Assembly: GCA_026400845.1 (NCBI GenBank)
Contig: JAPLOH010000103.1
Coordinates: forward strand, 1-56,627
DNA: 56,627 nucleotides
Direction: 5' to 3'
From: Alphaproteobacteria bacterium
GTDB lineage: Bacteria; Pseudomonadota; Alphaproteobacteria; Acetobacterales; Acetobacteraceae
This document shows, piece after piece, positions 17,922-26,335 of this stretch. The notes under the pieces were generated by a model. The model made no database searches and had not been told where the DNA came from. It saw only the letters and a program-made list of their open reading frames with translations. Each line of letters opens with the position of its first letter. Position 1 is the first letter of the stretch. A program made the position numbers and the translations under genes.

Positions 17922-18817
17922 GGCTGCGGCTTCTCCGGCAGCGCGATGCCGGCGAGGGCCTGCCAGACGCGGATCACGAAGGCGTCGTCGCGCATGCCCT
18001 GGCCATTGGCGGCGGCGGCGAGGAAGAGCTGGTGGGCCGCGGAGGCCATCGGCAGTGGGAAGGTGAGAGCGCGCGCCTGATCGAGCACGATGCCGAGGTC
18101 CTTGACGAAGATGTTCACCGAGGAGAGCGGCGTGTCGTCGCCGGCCAGGATATGCGGCACCCGGTTTTGGAACATCCAGGAGGAGCCGGCCGAGGTCGAG
18201 ATCACGTCGTACAGCACTTGCGGGTCGGCGCCGGCGCGGATGCCCAGCGCCATCGCCTCGGCGGCGGTGGCGATATGCACGCCGGCGAGCAGCTGGTTGA
18301 CCATTTTGACCGTGCTGCCGGTGCCGACCTCCTCGCCGAGCCGCCAAACCTTGGCTGCGATGGCGTCAAGCACCGGCTGGGCGCGGACGAAGCCGGCGTC
18401 GGGGCCCGAGGCCATCACCGTCATGCTGCCGCCGCGGGCGGCGGCGAACCCGCCGGAAACCGGGGTGTCGAGAAACACCAAACCGCGTTCGGCGAGTTTG
18501 GCGCCCAGGCTGCGGGCGGCCTCGGGCGCGATGGTGACGCAGCCGAGCACCACAGTGCCGCGCGCGAGCAGGTCCGCGCAGCCATCCTTGCCGAACAGCA
18601 CCTCCTCGGCCTGGCCGGCGTTGACGACGAACAGCACCAGCGCTTCGAGGTCACCCGGCAGATCGGCGGGGCGGCCGGTGGCGTGGCCGCCGGCTTGGGT
18701 GAATTCGGCGCGCGCAGTTTCGCGGATGTCGCAGCCATGGGTCTCGTGGCCGGCTTTGACGAGGCTGATCGCGGCCCCCATGCCCATTGTGCCGAGGCCG
18801 ATTACGCCGGTTTTCAT
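17918..18817 (-). CDS. ltnD: L-threonate dehydrogenase-like (beta-hydroxyacid dehydrogenase)
   Basis: NAD-dependent beta-hydroxyacid dehydrogenase of 299 residues. The N-terminal Rossmann motif is GVIGLGTMGMGAA with the LtnD-like AGHETHGCDI, the substrate-binding signature is DTPVSGGFAAARGGSMTVM, and the catalytic lysine is in GSTVKMVNQLLAG. Sequence style favours LtnD (oxidises L-threonate to 2-oxotetronate) over 3-hydroxyisobutyrate or tartronate semialdehyde dehydrogenases. The usual partners, an OtnK-like kinase and OtnC aldolase, are absent nearby, so the exact substrate is uncertain. It lies 4 bases after pip and overlaps DUF2459 by 4 bases. Confidence 0.82.
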   Translation of the reverse strand: MKTGVIGLGTMGMGAAISLVKAGHETHGCDIRETARAEFTQAGGHATGRPADLPGDLEALVLFVVNAGQAEEVLFGKDGCADLLARGTVVLGCVTIAPEAARSLGAKLAERGLVFLDTPVSGGFAAARGGSMTVMASGPDAGFVRAQPVLDAIAAKVWRLGEEVGTGSTVKMVNQLLAGVHIATAAEAMALGIRAGADPQVLYDVISTSAGSSWMFQNRVPHILAGDDTPLSSVNIFVKDLGIVLDQARALTFPLPMASAAHQLFLAAAANGQGMRDDAFVIRVWQALAGIALPEKPQP

Positions 18818-18821
18818 GTTG

Positions 18822-19784
18822 TCACACCTGTCCTGGTCGATTGGTCCGGAACCACTCCACCGCCGCGACGAGGGCGCGGCGGGTGCCGGGTTCGAGGGCG
18901 GAATGCCCGGCGTCGGGGATCATTGTCAGCCGGGCGGCGGGCCACGCGGCGGCGAGGTCGAAGGCGGAGCAGGGCGGGCAGATCATGTCGTAGCGGCCCT
19001 GGATGATGGCGGCAGGGATATGGGCGATACGGTCCATGCCGCCCAGCAGCCCGTCCTCCCCTAGGAACAGGCCGTGGGCAAAGTAGTGCGCCTCCAGCCG
19101 GGCGAGGGCGAGGGCGCCGCGGTCATGCGCGTAGGAGACGGCGCTGTCGGGGTTCGGCATCAGCGTGCTGCAGGAGCCCTCGTAGAGCGACCAGGCGCGC
19201 GCCGCGGGCATGTGAACCGCCGGGTTGGGGTCGGTGAGGCGGCGGAGGTAGTTGGCGAGCAGCTCCCCGCGCTCGCTCTCCGGGAGATGGCCGGCGAAGG
19301 CGGCATGGGCTTCGGGGAAGACAGTGGCGATACCGTGGAGGAACCAGTCGAGCTCGGCGGGCCGGCCGAGAAAAATGCCCCGCAGCACGCAGCCGATCAC
19401 CCGGTCGGGATGCGCCTGGGCAAAAGCGAGGGCCAATGTGGAGCCCCAGGAGCCGCCGAACAGCAGGAACTTCGGGACCCGCAGGTGCCGTCGCAGCAGC
19501 TCGATGTCGGCCACCAGATGCGGCGTGGTGTTGCCCTCGATGCCGGCCAGCGGCTTCGAGCGGCCGCTGCCGCGCTGGTCGAACACGATGAGGCGCCAGA
19601 ACGCGGGGTCGAAAAACCGCCGGTGCACCGGCCCCGCCCCGGCCCCGGGGCCACCATGCAGAAACAGCACCGGGACGCCGCGCGGATTGCCCACCTGTTC
19701 CCAGTACATCACGTGCCCGTCCGACAGCGGCAGGTGTCCGGTTTCGAAAGGTGCGATTTCGGGGAACAGATCGCCGTTGCTCAT
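18822..19784 (-). CDS. pip: Prolyl aminopeptidase
   Basis: Alpha/beta-hydrolase serine peptidase of 320 residues (family S33) that removes N-terminal proline from peptides in the cytosol. The oxyanion motif is LHGGPGAGAG, followed by DQRGSGRSKP; the nucleophile is in GGSWGSTLAL, and the acid and base lie in GRYDMICPP and DAGHSALEP. CVLRGIFLGR and MPNPDSAVSYA are typical of this peptidase. The start has no clear Shine-Dalgarno sequence; a TACACT -10-like hexamer lies only 6 bases upstream, so the transcript may be leaderless. First gene of a three-gene operon. Confidence 0.93.
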   Translation of the reverse strand: MSNGDLFPEIAPFETGHLPLSDGHVMYWEQVGNPRGVPVLFLHGGPGAGAGPVHRRFFDPAFWRLIVFDQRGSGRSKPLAGIEGNTTPHLVADIELLRRHLRVPKFLLFGGSWGSTLALAFAQAHPDRVIGCVLRGIFLGRPAELDWFLHGIATVFPEAHAAFAGHLPESERGELLANYLRRLTDPNPAVHMPAARAWSLYEGSCSTLMPNPDSAVSYAHDRGALALARLEAHYFAHGLFLGEDGLLGGMDRIAHIPAAIIQGRYDMICPPCSAFDLAAAWPAARLTMIPDAGHSALEPGTRRALVAAVEWFRTNRPGQV

Positions 19785-19847
19785 CGTTCTAGTGTACACG
19801 GGGGCCAGCGTCGGCGAAACCGGGCTGCCGAACACGGTGATGCGAAA

Positions 19848-20216
19848 ATGGAACGGGTGTTTGTTTTTCTGGGTGCGATAATGGGGCTGGCGGCGGTCGC
19901 GATGTCGGCGGCGTCGGCACATATGCTGGTCGGCCGGCTCGATGCGGTGGCGCTGGGCGCGGTGCGCAACGCGGTGCAGATGCAGGGCTGGCACGCGCTG
20001 GCGCTGCTGTTCTGCGGCGTATGGGCGAGCCGTGGCGGGCTGATGCTGCTGATCGCCGGGTGGTGCTTCTTCGTCGGGCTGCTGCTGTTCGCCGGCGGCA
20101 TCTACGCCCATGCGCTGGCGGAGTTGCGCGTCCCCGCGATCGCGCCGGCCGGCGGCACGCTGCTGATGCTGGGCTGGCTGTTCGTCGCGCTGGCGGCGGC
20201 GACGCGTCGGCGGTGA
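19848..20216 (+). CDS. DUF423 membrane protein
   Basis: Small inner-membrane protein of 122 residues with four predicted transmembrane segments. The pattern fits DUF423: an N-terminal GAIMGLAAVAMSAASAHML, the central NAVQMQGWHALALLF, and PAGGTLLMLGWLFVALAA at the C-terminus. The function of the family is not established. The stop overlaps the GTG start of the methyltransferase by 4 bases, a pairing that recurs in alphaproteobacteria, so the two are likely cotranslated. Confidence 0.88.
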   Translation: MERVFVFLGAIMGLAAVAMSAASAHMLVGRLDAVALGAVRNAVQMQGWHALALLFCGVWASRGGLMLLIAGWCFFVGLLLFAGGIYAHALAELRVPAIAPAGGTLLMLGWLFVALAAATRRR

Positions 20217-21121
20217 TCGGCGCGGCCTATCTGGCGGCCGAGGGGCTGGAGACGGCGCTGGCAGAGGAGCTGGCGCGGCGCGGCGCCACCATCGCGGCCT
20301 GGCACGGAAGATTGGCCCTGTCGCCCGAACCACCGGTGCCCGCGGCCTGGGCGCTCGACGTCTGGACCGCGCCGCGCGAAATCGCGGTGCCATCGGTGAA
20401 GCAGGCGGCCGATGCGCTGCGGGCGATCCAGCGCAACTGGGCGGCCTACGGCGTCGACCATCATCGCCGCATGGCGCTGATCGCCGAGCGGCTGCCGCCA
20501 GTGAAGGCCCGGCCCTTGGTCTTCCCCGAGGCAGCGCCGAGCGGCCATCTCGGCGGCTGGACCCTGCTGGCACCGGACCGCATGCTGGCCAGCCCAACCA
20601 AGACCAGCCCCTTCGTCAACGGCGAATGCCGCTTCATCGAGGATCGTATCGGCCCGCCCAGCCGGGCCTATCTCAAGCTGTGGGAAGCCTGCGCCCGCAT
20701 CGGCGCCTGGCCGCTGCCCGGTGAGCGTTGCATCGATCTCGGCGCCTCGCCGGGCGGCTGGACCTGGGCGATCGCCCAGCTCGGCGCGACGGTGACGGCG
20801 ATCGACCGCGCGGATCTCGATTCTGGGGTGGCGGCCATGCCGGGAGTGACGCTGCGGCGCGAATCCGCATTTGGTCTGGCGCCGGAGCCGGTCGACTGGC
20901 TGTTCAGCGACATCATCGCCTACCCCGATCGGCTGCTGGCGCTGGTGACAGCCTGGATCGCGGCCGAGGCGGCGCGGCGGATCGTCTGCACGGTGAAATT
21001 CCAGGGCGCGACCGACCATGACGCAGCCGACGCCTTCGCCGCCATTCCCGGTGGCAGGCTGATGCACCTGTTCCACAACAAGCACGAACTCACGTTCGTG
21101 TGGGAGCGGCCGGCGGCGTAG
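20213..21121 (+). CDS. RlmM/FtsJ-like SAM-dependent methyltransferase
   Basis: Predicted RNA 2'-O-methyltransferase of 302 residues. The SAM-binding motif is CIDLGASPGGWTWAI (about residue 180), and candidate K-D-K-E residues fall in YLKLWEA, the DWLFSDI acidic site, CTVKFQG and HNKHELTF. This resembles E. coli RlmM, which modifies C2498 of 23S rRNA, but lacks the longer RlmM N-terminal region. It starts with GTG inside the DUF423 stop (GTGA, 20213-20216). Its rRNA target is an inference. Confidence 0.8.
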   Translation: MIGAAYLAAEGLETALAEELARRGATIAAWHGRLALSPEPPVPAAWALDVWTAPREIAVPSVKQAADALRAIQRNWAAYGVDHHRRMALIAERLPPVKARPLVFPEAAPSGHLGGWTLLAPDRMLASPTKTSPFVNGECRFIEDRIGPPSRAYLKLWEACARIGAWPLPGERCIDLGASPGGWTWAIAQLGATVTAIDRADLDSGVAAMPGVTLRRESAFGLAPEPVDWLFSDIIAYPDRLLALVTAWIAAEAARRIVCTVKFQGATDHDAADAFAAIPGGRLMHLFHNKHELTFVWERPAA

Positions 21122-21123
21122 GT

Positions 21124-21147
21124 CCCCTCCCGCCGTAGCGGGAGGGG
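21124..21147. terminator. Bidirectional hairpin between convergent genes
   Basis: CCCCTCCCGC pairs perfectly with GCGGGAGGGG across the tetraloop CGTA, 2 bases after the methyltransferase stop and just beyond the stop of the opposing MFS gene. No T tract follows on either strand, so efficiency as an intrinsic terminator is uncertain. Confidence 0.5.
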
Positions 21148-21155
21148 AAGCCACG

Positions 21156-22493
21156 TCAGACGCCGATATCGTCCAGCGTCTTGCCGCCGTGCTCGGGCAC
21201 GAACAGCCATACGCCGATGCCCATCATCAGCATCAGCGCCGGGATGGTCATGAAGGAGGCGTAGAACGACCCGGTGGTTTGTTGCAGCCACACCGTCACG
21301 AACGGCCACAGCACGAAGCCGACCAGCCAGGCGATCGCCCACACGATGCCGTTCGCGGCGCCGCGGATGCGGGTCGGGAAGACTTCGGCGGTGATCACCA
21401 TCGAGGGGCCCCAAAAGCCGAGGAACCCGATGCTCCACAGCAGGCCGTAGACCCACAGCAGCGTGTGGTCCCGCGTGTTGGCCCACAGGAAGACGAAGAT
21501 CGCACCCTCGACCAGCATCACGATGAAGGCCCAGCGGCGGCCGATCTTGTCGGAGATCCAGCCCGCGCCCACCAGCCCGATGAAGCCCACGAGGCCCCAG
21601 CAGACGTAGAACAGGCCGTATTCCGCCGTCGGCCATTTCATCTCGACGTTGAGGTAGTAGGCCATCCAGCCGCCCACCGTGCCGTAGATCGCCGTCGAGC
21701 AGCAGGCGACGAAGATCGCGACGAAGGTCGCGCGCCGCAGATCGGGCGCAAACAACTGGCTGATCGGCAGCTTGGTGGCCTTCTTCTGCCAGTTGGCGTC
21801 CGCCTCGCTGATCGTCTTGCCCGCCGCCTTCTCGGCCGCGATGCGCAGCTTGCGATCCTGCATCTGCACCCAGTAGGGCGACTCCGGACATTTCGCGCGG
21901 ACATAGACCGCCAGCAGCGCGATCACGCCGGGGATGGCGATCGCCCAGCGCCAGCCGTACTCGGCCATGATGAAAGTGGTGATCAGGCCTGCCGTCGCGG
22001 TGCCGAAGCACCAGGTTCCGCGATTGATACTGAGGATGCGCCCGCGCAGATGTGCCGGCCAGGTCTCCGCCACCAGCAGCGATCCGAGCGCCCATTCGCC
22101 GTTCAGTGCGAAGGACACCAGGATGCGGGCGATGATGAAGGTCGTGAAGGTCGGCGATAGCGCGACAATCGGCATCATCAGCGAGAACATCGCGATGTTG
22201 ATGGCGAGCAGGGTCCGCCGGCCGAACTTGTCGGCCATCCACGGCCAGAAGTAGATGCCGGGGATGCCGAGCAACAGGATGATCTGGCTGGCGGTCCGCC
22301 ATTCCGGGATGGTGACCGCGAACTCCTTGAGGAAGAAGGGCACCGCGAGGCCGAACAGGATGCCGTCCATCCCTTTGCGGAAATCTTCTTCCGAATCTCT
22401 TTGACTTATGTTAGTGTTTTCTGAATTATTTTTCTTCCTGAAAATTACTGCCCCAGCAAAAATTGCCAATAACAAAACTCCAGAAGCCCACAA
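21156..22493 (-). CDS. MFS transporter with aberrant AT-rich 5' end
   Basis: Major facilitator superfamily transporter. From about residue 42 it is ordinary: GILFGLAVPFFLKEF, the loop signature WMADKFGRRT, LNGEWALGSLLVAETWP and a second half with ISDKIGRRW. This resembles metabolite:H+ symporters for aromatic or sugar acids. The first about 42 residues are odd: a single helix (VLLLAIFAGAVIF) followed by a polar stretch (RKKNNSENTNISQRDSEED) encoded by about 130 bp of AT-rich DNA. The only start covering this is TTG at 22493. An alternative ATG at 22370 would give 404 residues lacking most of helix 1. The substrate is unknown and the gene may be damaged. Confidence 0.7.
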   Translation of the reverse strand: MWASGVLLLAIFAGAVIFRKKNNSENTNISQRDSEEDFRKGMDGILFGLAVPFFLKEFAVTIPEWRTASQIILLLGIPGIYFWPWMADKFGRRTLLAINIAMFSLMMPIVALSPTFTTFIIARILVSFALNGEWALGSLLVAETWPAHLRGRILSINRGTWCFGTATAGLITTFIMAEYGWRWAIAIPGVIALLAVYVRAKCPESPYWVQMQDRKLRIAAEKAAGKTISEADANWQKKATKLPISQLFAPDLRRATFVAIFVACCSTAIYGTVGGWMAYYLNVEMKWPTAEYGLFYVCWGLVGFIGLVGAGWISDKIGRRWAFIVMLVEGAIFVFLWANTRDHTLLWVYGLLWSIGFLGFWGPSMVITAEVFPTRIRGAANGIVWAIAWLVGFVLWPFVTVWLQQTTGSFYASFMTIPALMLMMGIGVWLFVPEHGGKTLDDIGV

Positions 22494-22630
22494 AACCCCT
22501 TTCTGCCATGCATCCCTTCCCGTGGCGTCCCTTTTGGCGGGATCGCTCGTTTCCCGACGTTGCCGCCGGAGCCGGGAACGCTAGCCGCGGCGGTTACGTT
22601 GTGCAATGGACGTTTGCGACGGGCGACGCA

Positions 22631-23242
22631 CTACCGCCCGAGCGGCAGCGCCACCCCCATGGCGATGAACATCCCGCCGCACATCCGGTTGAACCGCCGT
22701 CCGGCGCGCTCCAGTAGCGGGCGGATGCGGTGGGCGAGCAGGGCCAGCAGATACTCGGTGAGATATTCGATCACCACGAAAATGGCCGTCATCGCTACCG
22801 CCTGGGGCACCAGGTCGCGTGCGGGGTCGAGGAACTGCGGCAGGAAGGCGCCATAGAACAGCAGCGCCTTGGGGTTGGAGAGCGCGGTCAACAGCCCGGC
22901 GCGAAACAACATCGCGGCCGAGGCCGTGCGCGGCATCGCTTCGGTCATGAGCTGGATCGGCGGCGCCCGCCAAAGCTGGATGCCGAGGTAAACGAGATAG
23001 GCGCCGCCGGCGAATTTCAGCACCGTCAGCGCCTGCGCCGAGGCCGCGAGCAGGGCGCCCACCCCGAGGAGGGAGAGGGAAATCAGCGCGATGAACCCCA
23101 TCGCGCTGCCGCCGGCGGTGAACAAGGTGCGGCGATGGCCGTGCAGCGCGCCATGGGTGATGGCGAGCAGGGAGTTCGGCCCCGGCGTCACCGACAAGCC
23201 GATCGCCGCCAGGACATAGAGGAGCAGGGTCTGGGTCGACAT
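22631..23242 (-). CDS. LysE family translocator
   Basis: Inner-membrane exporter of 203 residues in the LysE/RhtB family, which expels amino acids such as lysine, threonine or homoserine lactones. The conserved N-terminal GLSVTPGPNSLLAITHGALHG is followed by about six hydrophobic segments; LTALSNPKALLFYGAFLPQF is the family's central motif. The substrate is not readable from sequence. It lies 15 bases after the SDR gene on the same strand and probably shares its transcript. Confidence 0.9.
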   Translation of the reverse strand: MSTQTLLLYVLAAIGLSVTPGPNSLLAITHGALHGHRRTLFTAGGSAMGFIALISLSLLGVGALLAASAQALTVLKFAGGAYLVYLGIQLWRAPPIQLMTEAMPRTASAAMLFRAGLLTALSNPKALLFYGAFLPQFLDPARDLVPQAVAMTAIFVVIEYLTEYLLALLAHRIRPLLERAGRRFNRMCGGMFIAMGVALPLGR

Positions 23243-23257
23243 CTCGGTCCCTTGTCG

Positions 23258-24010
23258 TCAGGTAAGGTGGATGCCGCCATTCACATGAATGGTCTGGCCG
23301 GTGATGTAGCTGCCCTCCGGCCCGACGAGATGGCGCACCATGGAAGCGATGTCCTCCACCGTCGCGCGGCGCCCGCGCGGCAAGTCGGCCGGCGCGAGAT
23401 TGGCCGGGCTCGGCCCGGCGGCGGCCCCGCGCACGGTATCGACGATCCCTGGCGCCACCGTATTGGCGGTGATGCGGTGCGCCGCCAGCTCAACCGCCAG
23501 CGCCCGCATCAACCCCTCGAGCCCGGCCTTCGACGCGCTGACATGGGCGCGATTGGGGGTGCCGATATGGGTCGAGGCGCCGGACAGCGCCACGATCGCC
23601 CCGCCGCCGCGGCCGAGCATGTGCGGCACCGCGGCGCGCGACAGGATGAAGGCGCCATCGAGTGCCACCGACATGATCTCGCGCCATTCCGCCAGGCTCA
23701 TCTGGAGAAACGGCGTCTGCCGCCGCAGCCCGGCATTGCTCACCACGATGTCGATGCCGCCGAACCGCGCGACCACGGTGGCGATCATCGCCGCCACCGC
23801 CGCCGGGTCCGACACGTCGGCCAGCGCCGGCACCGCGATGCCGCCCGCAGCCGTGATGGTGGCGACCACCTCGTCGAGCGCGGCCGCGTCCCGCCGCCCG
23901 TTGACCACCACCGCCGCGCCATCCGCGGCCAGCCGCAGCGCGATGGCGCGGCCGATGTTGCGTCCGGCGCCGGTGACGATGGCGATCTTGCCGACAAGCG
24001 GTTTGTTCAT
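23258..24010 (-). CDS. SDR family oxidoreductase lacking the catalytic Tyr
   Basis: Short-chain dehydrogenase/reductase of 250 residues. The cofactor motif TGAGRNIG (13-20), the NAG motif (SNAG, about 91-94) and the active-site Ser143 in ALSGAS are present. The YxxxK motif is broken: Lys161 is kept in HVSASK, but position 157, where Tyr should be, is Val. It also has the C-terminal GSYITGQTIHVNGG typical of FabG-like enzymes. It may use another residue such as His156, or may be a non-catalytic or altered enzyme. The gene precedes lysE and is divergent from the luciferase-like oxidoreductase. Confidence 0.85.
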   Translation of the reverse strand: MNKPLVGKIAIVTGAGRNIGRAIALRLAADGAAVVVNGRRDAAALDEVVATITAAGGIAVPALADVSDPAAVAAMIATVVARFGGIDIVVSNAGLRRQTPFLQMSLAEWREIMSVALDGAFILSRAAVPHMLGRGGGAIVALSGASTHIGTPNRAHVSASKAGLEGLMRALAVELAAHRITANTVAPGIVDTVRGAAAGPSPANLAPADLPRGRRATVEDIASMVRHLVGPEGSYITGQTIHVNGGIHLT

Positions 24011-24115
24011 GACGGTCTCCCCCGATGCGTCGGCTGTTATGGTGCAGCACGGCCGCCTTGGCTACGATCGGGCAGAACACCCAACCGGGGCCATCCCCGA
24101 ACCAGGAAACCGGCC

Positions 24116-25348
24116 ATGAAATTCGGCGTCTTCTACGAACTGCAACTCCCCCGCCCCTGGACCGCAACCAGCGAGGCACAGCTGTTCAACGAGGCGCTCG
24201 ACCAGTTCGAACTGGCGGACCGGCTGGGCTATGACTACGCCTGGGTGGTGGAGCATCACTTCCTCGAAGAATACTCGCACTCCTCCGCCCCCGAGGTGTT
24301 CCTCGGCGCCGCGAGCCAGCGGACCAAAAACATCCGCCTCGGCCACGGCGTCATCCAGCTCACCACCAACCAGCCGCAGCGGGTGGCCGAAAAGGTCGCT
24401 ACTCTTGATCTGCTTTCCCATGGCCGGGTCGAGATGGGATTCGGCGAGGCCGCCGGGCCGGCCGAGCTGCACCCTTTTGGCGTGCGCGTCCGCGACAAGC
24501 GGGACCGCTGGGAGGAGGCGGTGCGGGCGATCATGCCGATGTTCAGCCGCGACGACTGGGAGTTCCACGGCCAATACTATGATTTCCCCGCCCGCAACGT
24601 GATCCCCAAGCCCATGCAGCGCCCGCACCCGCCGGTCTGGGTCGCCTGTTCCAACATCCAGACCATCGCCAAGGCCGGCGAATGGGGCATGGGGGCGCTC
24701 GGCTTCTCCTTCGTCTCCCCCGAGGCGGCGCGGGCCTGGGTGCATCGCTACTACAACACCCTGCTGCATCGCCCGGGCCGACTGGGCGACTACCAGGCCA
24801 ATCCCAACATCGCCATCGTCAACGGCTTCATGTGCGCACCCACCGATGAGGAGGCCGAGGAACTCGCGGCGGGCTGGACCTTCTTCATCTTCGCGCTCGG
24901 ATATTACGGCCGGAAGGGCGTCGATGCGCCGGGGAAGTCCGACCTGTGGGGCGAGTACCAGGCCTGGCGGCAGACCGACAAGGCGCAGGCGGCCCTGCGC
25001 AACGGGCTGATCGGCTCGCCCGACACGATCCGCCGCAAGCTGCGCCAATTCGCCGACGCCCATGTCGACCAGGTGATCCTGCTCAACCAGGCCGGAAAAA
25101 CCACGCACAAAGCCATTTGCGACAGCCTGGAACTGTTCGCCCGCGAGGTGATGCCGGAATTCAAGGCGATGGAACCGGCCCATGCCGTCTGGAAGGCCGA
25201 GGTGCTGGCCGGGCGGACCGTGCTGGAGGAACTCAGCACCGAGGGCTTCGACATCTACGCCCACCAGAACGCCGACATCGTCCGCCTCACCCCCGAGCAG
25301 TTGAAAGCGATGATGGCGGCCAAGGACGCCGCGCGGGCGGCCGGCTAG
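24116..25348 (+). CDS. LLM-class flavin-dependent oxidoreductase
   Basis: Bacterial luciferase-like monooxygenase of 410 residues with a TIM-barrel core. Family landmarks are the N-terminal KFGVFYELQLP, YDYAWVVEHHFLEEYSHSSAPEVFLGAAS, RVAEKVATLDLLSHGRVEMGFGE and PKPMQRPHPPVWVA. The class uses reduced FMN or, in some branches, F420H2; this sequence alone does not tell which. The substrate is unknown. It heads a three-gene run with a CorA-type transporter 6 bases downstream and an alpha/beta hydrolase, suggesting oxygenation followed by hydrolysis, which is inference. Confidence 0.88.
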   Translation: MKFGVFYELQLPRPWTATSEAQLFNEALDQFELADRLGYDYAWVVEHHFLEEYSHSSAPEVFLGAASQRTKNIRLGHGVIQLTTNQPQRVAEKVATLDLLSHGRVEMGFGEAAGPAELHPFGVRVRDKRDRWEEAVRAIMPMFSRDDWEFHGQYYDFPARNVIPKPMQRPHPPVWVACSNIQTIAKAGEWGMGALGFSFVSPEAARAWVHRYYNTLLHRPGRLGDYQANPNIAIVNGFMCAPTDEEAEELAAGWTFFIFALGYYGRKGVDAPGKSDLWGEYQAWRQTDKAQAALRNGLIGSPDTIRRKLRQFADAHVDQVILLNQAGKTTHKAICDSLELFAREVMPEFKAMEPAHAVWKAEVLAGRTVLEELSTEGFDIYAHQNADIVRLTPEQLKAMMAAKDAARAAG

Positions 25349-25354
25349 CCCGCC

Positions 25355-26335
25355 GTGCTGATGGCCCATCCCGGCCCCGGCCCCGGCACCGGCCCCGGAA
25401 CTGGCACCGGAACTGGGGGCCGCCCGGCGGTGGTGTGGTTCGACCTGCTGGACCCCACGCCGCAGGAGATCCGCGAAGTCGAACATGCCACCGGCCTGCA
25501 CGTGCCCGGCCGCGAGGAGCTGAGCGAGATCGAGACCTCCAGCCGTTTGCGGGTGATGGACGAGGCGCTCTACCTCAGCGCGCCCCAGGTCTATCGCGCC
25601 GTGGCGACGCGGATGCCGGGCACCACCCCCGTCGGCTTCGTGCTGACGCCGGGCTTCCTCATCACCGTGCGCTTTGAGCAGCTGACCGCCTTCGGCCTGT
25701 TCTCCGAAGGGCTGGCGGCGGTCCCGGTGGCCGATGGGCCGGCCGCCTTCGTCGGTCTCGCCGAAGCGATCATCGACCGCATGGCCGACGTGCTGGAAAC
25801 CGTGGGCGGCGAGCTCGACCTTATTTCCAACCGTGTGTTCCACGCCGACAGCCCCGCCAGGCGCCGACCGGCGAGCGAGGACGCCGACCTGCGTGCCGTG
25901 CTGCGGCGGATCGGCGCTGCGGGTGATCTCGCGTCCCGCATCCGCGACGGTCTGCTCGGCATCGGCCGGATCCTGCCCTACGTCAGCGGCATGCGCGCCG
26001 CCTGGCTGTCGCCAGATCTGCTGCGCCGGCTGGAAACCGCGCGGCAGGACATGGCCTCGCTGGTCGACTACGATACCCATCTCGTCAACAAGGTGCAGTT
26101 CCTGCTCGACGCCACCATCGGGCTGATCGGCATCGAGCAGAACAACGTCTTCAAGCTGCTGACGGTCGCCTCGGTGATCGGCATCCCGCCGACCCTGATC
26201 GCCGGCATGTATGGCATGAACTTCAAAAACATGCCGGAATACGACTGGGCCTGGGGATACCCCTATGCGCTGGTGCTGCTGCTGCTCAGCGCGGTCATCC
26301 CGTGGGTGTGGTTCAAGCGCAAGGGTTGGCTGTGA
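25355..26335 (+). CDS. CorA family divalent cation transporter
   Basis: Magnesium/cobalt channel of 326 residues. The large cytosolic N-terminal domain leads to a long helix and two C-terminal transmembrane segments (about 270-290 and 300-320), with the selectivity motif YGMNF between them. The first 22 residues are a low-complexity Gly/Pro/Thr tail (GPGPGTGPGTGTGTGG) encoded by short GC-rich repeats. The start is GTG at 25355 or ATG at 25361; neither has a strong Shine-Dalgarno sequence, and coupling to the preceding stop 6 bases away is likely. Its stop shares one base with the hydrolase ATG. Confidence 0.88.
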   Translation: MLMAHPGPGPGTGPGTGTGTGGRPAVVWFDLLDPTPQEIREVEHATGLHVPGREELSEIETSSRLRVMDEALYLSAPQVYRAVATRMPGTTPVGFVLTPGFLITVRFEQLTAFGLFSEGLAAVPVADGPAAFVGLAEAIIDRMADVLETVGGELDLISNRVFHADSPARRRPASEDADLRAVLRRIGAAGDLASRIRDGLLGIGRILPYVSGMRAAWLSPDLLRRLETARQDMASLVDYDTHLVNKVQFLLDATIGLIGIEQNNVFKLLTVASVIGIPPTLIAGMYGMNFKNMPEYDWAWGYPYALVLLLLSAVIPWVWFKRKGWL

